DNA of 5,666 nt from Lachnospiraceae bacterium (GTDB lineage Bacteria > Bacillota_A > Clostridia > Lachnospirales > Lachnospiraceae): the NCBI GenBank assembly GCA_017523185.1, contig JAFWXB010000324.1:1-5666 (forward strand), read 5' to 3'. Below, one piece after another: positions 1-4,720 of this stretch. A program made the position numbers and the translations under genes. The notes beneath the pieces were generated by a model, which ran no database searches, was not told the DNA's origin, and saw only the letters and a list, made by a program, of their open reading frames with translations. Position 1 is the stretch's first letter, and each line of letters starts with the position of its first letter.

Positions 1-2805
1 AAAATATTACTTTCAAAAAATAATTTAAGTCCACATAAAGTATCTGTTGCATATTTATGCAATCAGACATGGAAAGAGTGGACAGCTTTCATTGCAATGA
101 AATATATTGATATGGGAAAAGCTGTATATCATTTTGCAATTCCAAATTATGCAGATTTGAAAAAGCAGAAAAATGTAGTAGTTGGAGAAGTACTTTCAGA
201 ATTTAAAAATGGAATTACTAGTTTTGATTATGAAAGAATTAAAGCAGATGAAACAGTTGAAAGAGAAATATCACGTTATATTACATTTGCTATCAATAAT
301 TTTGCTACTGCAGTTATGAAAGAAAATGAACGAAAAAAAGGAAATAATGAAGACGTATTAGCTGAAAAATTGAAATTAGATACTTTGAAAGATGATGTAG
401 ATAGAAGAATTTTACAGTATTTTGGTGGAAAAAGTACATGGACAGACTATAGTTTTGAATCGAACGCATTATTTTCTGCTATTCAAAAAGAATTAGCATA
501 TATAAGAAATAATCATTTTCATTATGCAGGAGATGGAGAAGATATACAGAAAGAAACTTCATCTATTATTGATGAAATGTTTCAAAAGGAATATTTTGAA
601 CTTGGAATGAAATATCGTAAAAAATATTATTCCAACAATGTGCCAAAATTTTATTCCGTTGAAAATATTACAGCACTTATGGATAGACTATATGATGCAC
701 CTGCAATTCGTCCTGCACAAGTTCCTTCTTTTCAAAAAGTTCTAAGCCGAAATACCTTTAAAGCGGAAATTGGAAATTTTGTAAAAGGAAAACCATTAGG
801 AAAAGTTAGTAAAATACCTGAAATGGCAGAAGAATTTAGAAGTTCTCTTTATTTTGTATTAAAAGAAATTTATTATTATGATTTTTTACAACTGAAAGAC
901 TTAAAAACTCGATTTATGGAAGCTTTGAAAATTATCAATGATAACGAGCGAGATAAGACGAAACAAAAGGCTATGAAAAATTTCATGGAGAGAATTAATG
1001 AAATTGAAGAGGAAAATATAACATTTGGACAACTTTGCCAACAGATAATGACTGATTACGAACAACAAAACAACGAAAAAGAAAAAAAGGCTTCCGGATA
1101 TGCAGTAATGTATATGGATAAAAATGAAAATTTAGTTGTAAAATTGAAAAAAACAGAAGATGATAAAAAAATTTATAAACATTTTAAATCACTTTTATAT
1201 ATTGGGTTAAAAGAAGCCTTTTGGCATTATTTAAATCCAAAAGGAAAAGATGAAACAGAAGAAAGATTTTTTCAATTTTTAAGAGAACCTATTAATCGTC
1301 AACAGGAATTTGAAAACCTTTCAGAAGAAATATTTTGTTCTGATTGGGAATCACATACTTATGATAATATTCAAGAGAATGGTAATACATTAGCATGGTT
1401 TACAGTTGCTCATTTTTTAAATCCGAAACAGTTAAATCATCTAATTGGATGTATAAAAAATTATATTCAGTATATTGAAAATATAAATAGACGTGCAAAA
1501 GCTGTGGAAAATAGGACAGATAGTAACATAAGTAAAAAAATTGGATATTATAGAGATATTCTTATTATGTTAGATTTTTGTATGCCTTTTTGTGGACAAA
1601 TTTCCAATGTGCTTGAAGATTATTATAAAGATGCAGATGACTATGCGGAACATTTAGCTAAATATGTAAATTTTACAAGTAAAAAATTAACAGGTAAGGC
1701 CGCTTTACAAGCATTTAGTAATAAGTCTGTTAAGATTGAAAAACAAGAGTTTCGATATGGGATTTATTTTGATGGTTTAAAACCAATTATAAATCGAAAT
1801 GTCGTAATGGCTATGCTATATGGTGCAGAGAGTGTTCTTGCAAATAGTATATCTCCTATTACGGAAAATGATTTGAAAAATTATTATAAAAATAAATTAA
1901 AATTATCTGAACTATTTAAAAGTGGAGTATGTAAAACAGAAGCAGATTATCAGGAATTAAGAGAATTTCAAAATTTAAAAAATCGTGTAGAGTTAGTAGA
2001 TATTATGATTTTCTCAGAAATATTAAGTGATTTAATGGGACAATTAATTGGTTTTGCATATTTAAGAGAACGTGACCTTATGTATATGCAACTTGGCTTT
2101 CAATATGTAAAATTATTTCATACAGAAAGTATAGAAAAACATAGTTTATACAAAAAACTAAATGGTTCACAAATCAGTATTATGGATGGGGCAATTTTAT
2201 ATCAAATTGTAGCAATGTATTCATATCATTTACCAATATTTATCTTAGATGAAAATGGAAATACAAAAATAGGAAAAGAAAATGCTGGTATTGGTATAAA
2301 GATTCCTATATTTGTAAAGTTGTATGGTGATCCGATATATGACGAAGGATTATGTTTCTTTGAAGACATACATATGCATGAATATATTATTGAATTTAGA
2401 AATTATATTGACCATTTCAAATATTATGCTAAAACAAATAAAAGTATGCTTGATATGTATAGTCAGATGTACGATAGTTTCTTTGATTATGATTTAAAAT
2501 TAAAGAAAAGTGTTTCATTTGTATTAAGTAATGTTTTGATGAAGTATTTTATAGTTCCAAAATTATCTTTTGCTAAGACTGGGGAAAAATCTTATAAACC
2601 TGAAAGAAATAAAGAAAAAATTACAAAGAAAGCAACTAAAATTACAATTGATGATTTAAATTCCGATATTTTTACATTCAATATTCCAATGGAGAAAGGA
2701 AAAGAACAGAATCATTCTTCAAAGAAAAAGGAAGTCGTATTAGCACAAGCAAGAAGTAAGATGTTTTTAACGCAAGTAATGAATATGTTAGAATTTTCAA
2801 AATAA
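1..2805 (+). CDS. cas13a: Cas13a (type VI-A) RNA-guided RNase, 5'-truncated by the window edge
   Basis: Single-protein effector that processes pre-crRNA and cuts target and bystander RNA in the cytoplasm. Both HEPN catalytic motifs are visible: R-N-N-H-F-H at 505-522 (R169/H174 of the visible part) and R-N-Y-I-D-H at 2398-2415 (R800/H805). About 630 residues separate them and about 130 follow the second, close to the Cas13a layout. The family-like stretches KYIDMGKAVYHFAI (97-138) and RERDLMYMQLGFQY lie upstream of the motifs. The frame is open back to base 1 and the upstream residues look genuine, so the ATG at 97 is internal. It has no ribosome binding site. By comparison with Lbu and Lsh Cas13a, roughly 300-430 N-terminal residues are missing. 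The C-terminus has a Lys-rich linker before a short helical end. Subtype VI-A rests on motif spacing, local sequence and the repeat; the Cas13 assignment is very secure and the subtype fairly secure. Confidence 0.93.
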   Translation, partial: KILLSKNNLSPHKVSVAYLCNQTWKEWTAFIAMKYIDMGKAVYHFAIPNYADLKKQKNVVVGEVLSEFKNGITSFDYERIKADETVEREISRYITFAINNFATAVMKENERKKGNNEDVLAEKLKLDTLKDDVDRRILQYFGGKSTWTDYSFESNALFSAIQKELAYIRNNHFHYAGDGEDIQKETSSIIDEMFQKEYFELGMKYRKKYYSNNVPKFYSVENITALMDRLYDAPAIRPAQVPSFQKVLSRNTFKAEIGNFVKGKPLGKVSKIPEMAEEFRSSLYFVLKEIYYYDFLQLKDLKTRFMEALKIINDNERDKTKQKAMKNFMERINEIEEENITFGQLCQQIMTDYEQQNNEKEKKASGYAVMYMDKNENLVVKLKKTEDDKKIYKHFKSLLYIGLKEAFWHYLNPKGKDETEERFFQFLREPINRQQEFENLSEEIFCSDWESHTYDNIQENGNTLAWFTVAHFLNPKQLNHLIGCIKNYIQYIENINRRAKAVENRTDSNISKKIGYYRDILIMLDFCMPFCGQISNVLEDYYKDADDYAEHLAKYVNFTSKKLTGKAALQAFSNKSVKIEKQEFRYGIYFDGLKPIINRNVVMAMLYGAESVLANSISPITENDLKNYYKNKLKLSELFKSGVCKTEADYQELREFQNLKNRVELVDIMIFSEILSDLMGQLIGFAYLRERDLMYMQLGFQYVKLFHTESIEKHSLYKKLNGSQISIMDGAILYQIVAMYSYHLPIFILDENGNTKIGKENAGIGIKIPIFVKLYGDPIYDEGLCFFEDIHMHEYIIEFRNYIDHFKYYAKTNKSMLDMYSQMYDSFFDYDLKLKKSVSFVLSNVLMKYFIVPKLSFAKTGEKSYKPERNKEKITKKATKITIDDLNSDIFTFNIPMEKGKEQNHSSKKKEVVLAQARSKMFLTQVMNMLEFSK

Positions 2806-2834
2806 TAAACTACATTCATAAATATAAAAATAAT

Positions 2835-2862
2835 TTGTGAAATGTAAATATAGAAATATATT
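2835..2862 (+). promoter_or_regulatory. Possible promoter of the structured RNA
   Basis: TTGTGA (2835-2840), a 16-bp spacer and TATATT (2857-2862) would start a transcript near 2868-2872, almost exactly at the first base of the hairpin at 2873. The match to consensus is 4/6 and 5/6. In sequence this AT-rich such boxes arise by chance, so the call rests mainly on the placement. Confidence 0.25.
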
Positions 2863-2872
2863 TGTTTAAATC

Positions 2873-2985
2873 AAAAAGTGGGGCAACCGAAAGACTTATC
2901 ATTAAAAAATGTGGATAAGTCTGGAAACACGCATAAATACTGGATTTTTTGAAATTGTATGAAAAACGGCTGCCCCACTTTTTTT
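2873..2985 (+). ncRNA. Nested hairpin RNA element ending in an intrinsic terminator, between cas13a and the array
   Basis: The outer stem pairs 2873-2889 with 2967-2983: 17 positions with a single A-C mismatch, including GTGGGGCA with TGCCCCAC. The 3' arm ends in seven T's (2979-2985). Inside it, AGACTTATC (2892-2900) pairs perfectly with GATAAGTCT (2914-2922) around a 13-nt loop. The other half (2923-2966) has little strong pairing. At minimum this can terminate cas13a transcription 68 nt after the stop codon. Its size and inner stem are far more elaborate than a plain terminator, so a small structured RNA of about 115 nt is possible. A MITE-like insertion is another option, but no clear target-site duplication flanks it. 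I recognise no named RNA family. Confidence 0.4.
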
Positions 2986-2995
2986 GTAAAAATAG

Positions 2996-3023
2996 TTGAA
3001 ATTTTGAAAAAAAGTGATATGAT
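2996..3023 (+). promoter_or_regulatory. CRISPR array promoter in the leader
   Basis: TTGAAA (2996-3001), a 16-bp spacer and TATGAT (3018-3023) match sigma-A boxes 5/6 each. Transcription would start near 3030, about 20 nt before the first repeat, reading + strand through the array. This agrees with the repeat orientation of the Cas13a family (hairpin first, spacer at the 3' side) and with the decayed repeat lying at the far end. Confidence 0.6.
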
Positions 3024-3033
3024 AAGAGTAACA

Positions 3034-3048
3034 AGTATTGAAAATACT
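3034..3048. repeat. Leader inverted repeat next to the first CRISPR repeat
   Basis: AGTATT (3034-3039) and AATACT (3043-3048) are perfect inverted copies around GAA, ending three bases before repeat 1. New spacers are inserted at the leader-repeat junction, so this could be a recognition site for Cas1-Cas2 or a host factor. It would also fold at the very 5' end of the pre-crRNA. Function is inferred from position only. Confidence 0.4.
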
Positions 3049-3051
3049 GTT

Positions 3052-3600
3052 GTGAGCAAAGCCCGATATAGAGGGCAATAACTAGTCGTATGGGTCAATT
3101 ACTTTTCCATTAATTCTATATTCAGTGAGCAAAGCCCGATATAGAGGGCAATAACTTGTGTCAACCATTGTTGTCTTTCCTGTTCTCTGTCATATCTTTC
3201 TTCTTGTGAGCAAAGCCCGATATAGAGGGCAATAACGTAAAATACTTCGTTGTCTTTTTCTCTTCTTTCTTCTTCAGTGAGCAAAGCCCGATATAGAGGG
3301 CAATAACTTGTGTCTTCCGGTTCTCTGTTGAACACTACCGGTGATGTAAGTGAGCAAAGCCCGATATAGAGGGCAATAACTTTCGTTTTCGGAAATATAC
3401 GAAACTTCCATTTCGTGAGCAAAGCCCAATATAGAGGGCAATAACATATTACTTTTCGAGTACAATCCAGCCCACACTAAATTCATATTCATAATAAGTG
3501 AGCAAAGCCCGATATAGAGGGCAATAACTTCTTTCTTTCATAATGTTCTCGAGCGCGTTTTGCAATCTCTTTTGACTTCTTGTGAGCTATAGAGAAGTAA
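3052..3600 (+). CRISPR. Type VI-A CRISPR array: seven 31-nt repeats, seven spacers, one degenerate end repeat
   Basis: Repeats start at 3052, 3125, 3206, 3277, 3350, 3415 and 3498; each is 31 nt, begins GTGAGC and ends AATAAC. The core GCCC-GATATAGA-GGGC forms a 4-bp stem with an 8-nt loop, the short hairpin plus AAC-type 3' end seen in Cas13a repeats. Six copies are identical. The sixth has one G-to-A change at 3428, in the loop. Spacers are 42, 50, 40, 42, 34, 52 and 53 nt: 3083-3124, 3156-3205, 3237-3276, 3308-3349, 3381-3414, 3446-3497 and 3529-3581. The five bases upstream of each repeat are not conserved, so the repeat is really 31 nt, shorter than the common 36. A decayed eighth copy closes the array at 3582-3600. 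Direction is + strand, leader at the cas13a side. Confidence 0.98.
3582..3600 (+). repeat. Degenerate terminal CRISPR repeat lacking both stem arms
   Basis: GTGAGC, then TATAGAG, then AAGTAA: this aligns with the repeat if nine bases (AAAGCCCGA) and three bases (GGC) are deleted and the end has drifted. Both hairpin arms are therefore lost, so spacer 7 has no working downstream handle. A further fragment, TGAGCAAA (3613-3620), matches repeat bases 2-9 and may be another relic. Decay at this end marks it as leader-distal. Confidence 0.6.
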
Positions 3601-3630
3601 ATTTCCTATAATTGAGCAAAAGAGAAAATT

Positions 3631-3679
3631 AGACCAAAACATTTAAAGTTATATTTAGATGTTTTGGTTTTGTTTGTTT
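3631..3679 (+). terminator. Intrinsic terminator after the CRISPR array
   Basis: ACCAAAACAT (3633-3642) pairs perfectly with ATGTTTTGGT (3659-3668) around an AT-rich 16-nt loop, followed by the T-rich run TTTTGTTTGTTT. It lies about 30 nt after the decayed repeat and should end the pre-crRNA transcript. The A-rich 5' flank means it could also act weakly on the opposite strand. Confidence 0.65.
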
Positions 3680-3740
3680 ACAGGGATAGAATGAAATGAA
3701 GTGGTTGTAAGAAAAATGAAGAATTATAATTTAAACTTAT
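3680..3740. other. Spacer DNA between the two hairpins, no gene seen
   Basis: About 60 bases between the two terminator-type hairpins. I see no open frame with a ribosome binding site, no further CRISPR repeat copy and no paired structure apart from the isolated TATAAT at 3725-3730. Confidence 0.5.
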
Positions 3741-3793
3741 AAAAAGTGGATTTTATATAAATAAGAATTTATATAGAGTCCATTTTTTAATTT
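3741..3793 (+). terminator. Second terminator-type hairpin upstream of cas2
   Basis: The outer arms AAAAAGTGGA (3741-3750) and TCCATTTTTT (3779-3788) pair with one G-U. After a symmetric 3-nt internal loop, TATATAAAT (3754-3762) pairs perfectly with ATTTATATA (3767-3775) around AAGA. The T-rich tail (TTTTTTAATTTTT) is as expected of a terminator. A TATAAT at 3725-3730 sits just upstream but has no well-spaced -35 box. It may back up the first terminator and insulate the adaptation operon from array transcription. Confidence 0.5.
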
Positions 3794-3808
3794 TTGCGTA
3801 GGAGAATT

Positions 3809-3837
3809 TTAGGATAAAAAGTATTACGATATATAAT
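3809..3837 (+). promoter_or_regulatory. Probable promoter of the cas2 / RT-cas1 operon
   Basis: A perfect TATAAT (3832-3837) lies 49 bases before the cas2 start. The position 17 bp upstream reads TTAGGA (3809-3814), a poor -35 box. Its place after two terminators and before two tightly packed genes supports a separate promoter for the adaptation operon. Confidence 0.4.
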
Positions 3838-3872
3838 ATAAAAGTTGAAATTTTTGGAAAATTGATGAATGG

Positions 3873-3882
3873 GGAGGGGGAG
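3873..3882 (+). promoter_or_regulatory. Ribosome binding site of cas2
   Basis: GGAGGGGGAG lies 4-9 bases before the ATG at 3887. An in-frame ATG at 3869 has this run inside its own first codons, so the ribosome binding site selects 3887. Confidence 0.7.
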
Positions 3883-3886
3883 TGCA

Positions 3887-4147
3887 ATGTTTGTTATAGT
3901 AACGTATGATGTAGCATCAAAACGTGTTGCAAAGATAATGAAAACATGTAGAAAGTATTTAACACATACTCAAAAGTCAGTTTTTGAGGGAATGATTACA
4001 GAAGGAAAATTAAAACACTTAAAAGAAGAATTAGATAATCTTATTATTTATACAGAAGATAAAATCTGTATTTATAAGATAGATAATCTTAAGTACACAA
4101 GCAAAGAACAGATAGGGGTAACCAAAAAAGACAATAATATTCTTTGA
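3887..4147 (+). CDS. cas2: Cas2, spacer-acquisition subunit
   Basis: 86 residues, the usual Cas2 size. Cas2 forms a dimer that bridges two Cas1 dimers in the spacer integrase; it is a structural partner in acquisition. The first strand MFVIVTYDV carries the family's conserved Asp (D8). It is followed by the classical helix KYLTHTQKSVFEG, where Q-x-S-V-F-E-G is the Cas2 signature, and a later strand DKICIYKI. The tail (about the last 15 residues) is Lys/Asn-rich and variable, as in many Cas2 proteins. The start at 3887 is preferred over 3869 because it follows a strong GGAGG-type site and gives a standard N-terminus. Its TGA is 12 bases before the preferred start of the RT-Cas1 gene, so the two are surely co-transcribed and probably co-translated. 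Confidence 0.93.
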   Translation: MFVIVTYDVASKRVAKIMKTCRKYLTHTQKSVFEGMITEGKLKHLKEELDNLIIYTEDKICIYKIDNLKYTSKEQIGVTKKDNNIL

Positions 4148-4149
4148 AT

Positions 4150-4154
4150 GGAGG
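4150..4154 (+). promoter_or_regulatory. Ribosome binding site of RT-cas1
   Basis: GGAGG ends five bases before the ATG at 4160. The ATG at 4148, abutting the cas2 stop, overlaps this site and has none of its own nearby, so 4160 is the likelier start. Confidence 0.6.
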
Positions 4155-4159
4155 CATCT

Positions 4160-4720
4160 ATGGAAAAAATATTTTCAGAAGAAAGATTACAAGTTGCTGT
4201 AGAAAAGTTATTATTGAAAAAAGATAGTTGTGGTATAGATGGAATTTATATAAGTAGATATAAAGAATATTTTGAAATGAACGGTGAATCTATACGCAAT
4301 AGTTTAGTTAGGGGAGAATATCAACCAGATGCGGTACAATTGGTGGAATTGCTAAAAAAGAATGGGAAAAAAAGAAAGATTTCAAAACATACATGTACGG
4401 ATAGAGTGATTCTAGAAGTAATAAAACACGAATTAACACCTTATTGGGAAGGAGAATTTTCGAAATATAGTTTTGCCTACCAAAAAGATAAAGGGGTACA
4501 AGATGCAGTTCGTCAATGTGCAAAATATATAGAAGCAGGAAATAAATGGGTAGTCGAATTAGATATAAAAGATTTTTTTGATTCTATCAATATTGAGCGT
4601 ATGTTATTCATGTTACGAAAAAGAATAGATAATCCATTATTATTAGAACTAATTCATAAGTATTTATACATATATATATACAGGATGATGCAAAGAAATA
4701 TCGTAAAACAATTGGATTAG
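4160..4720 (+). CDS. RT-Cas1, N-terminal RT segment, interrupted by frameshift
   Basis: This 186-codon frame holds the fingers and first palm motifs of a group II intron-like reverse transcriptase of the CRISPR-associated kind. GIDG near residue 25 is like RT motif 0, RKISKHTCTDRVI (about 73-85) like motif 1, and LDIKDFFDSI (from residue 134) is motif A with the catalytic Asp D135. There is no N-terminal Cas6 domain, unlike the Marinomonas RT-Cas1. The last residues, after about K168 and encoded by an AT run, are not RT-like and end at TAG 4718-4720. The proper continuation (motif B, QGSPLSP) is in the -1 frame from about 4681. Alone it would lack the rest of the RT active site and all of Cas1. 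It follows cas2 by 12 bases in one operon. The domain call is secure; whether a full protein is made is open. Confidence 0.85.
   Translation: MEKIFSEERLQVAVEKLLLKKDSCGIDGIYISRYKEYFEMNGESIRNSLVRGEYQPDAVQLVELLKKNGKKRKISKHTCTDRVILEVIKHELTPYWEGEFSKYSFAYQKDKGVQDAVRQCAKYIEAGNKWVVELDIKDFFDSINIERMLFMLRKRIDNPLLLELIHKYLYIYIYRMMQRNIVKQLD

Noticed and set aside
97..2805. A complete 902-residue compact Cas13 (Cas13d-sized) starting at the ATG at 97
   Set aside because: The frame is open and Cas13-like all the way to base 1, no ribosome binding site precedes 97, the first HEPN motif would be only 137 residues in, and the repeat and motif context fit Cas13a. The small size is a window-edge artefact.
2873..2985. 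Anti-repeat (tracrRNA-like) RNA
   Set aside because: Only about five bases (TGCCC) can pair with the CRISPR repeat, and Cas13a needs no tracrRNA.
2873..2985. MITE or insertion-sequence end with terminal inverted repeats
   Set aside because: The flanks (AAATC and GTAAA) show no target-site duplication and no transposase trace is present. It is not excluded if copies exist elsewhere in the genome.
2816..3492. Minus-strand open frames of 70-107 codons across the leader and array
   Set aside because: Those in the array encode the repeat over and over (peptides such as VIALYIGLCS and SYCPLYRALL) and arise because the 31-nt repeat has no stop on that strand. Those in the leader cross the hairpin and have no ribosome binding site.
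3869..4147. A longer Cas2 starting at the ATG at 3869
   Set aside because: The added residues MGRGSA are encoded by the ribosome binding site itself, and Cas2 normally begins right at the first strand, as it does from 3887.
4600..4680. Programmed -1 ribosomal frameshift making full RT-Cas1
   Set aside because: The usable overlap (4660-4717) contains no canonical slippery heptamer. The A-rich run near 4617 is upstream of a TAA (4657-4659) in the -1 frame, so a shift there would terminate.
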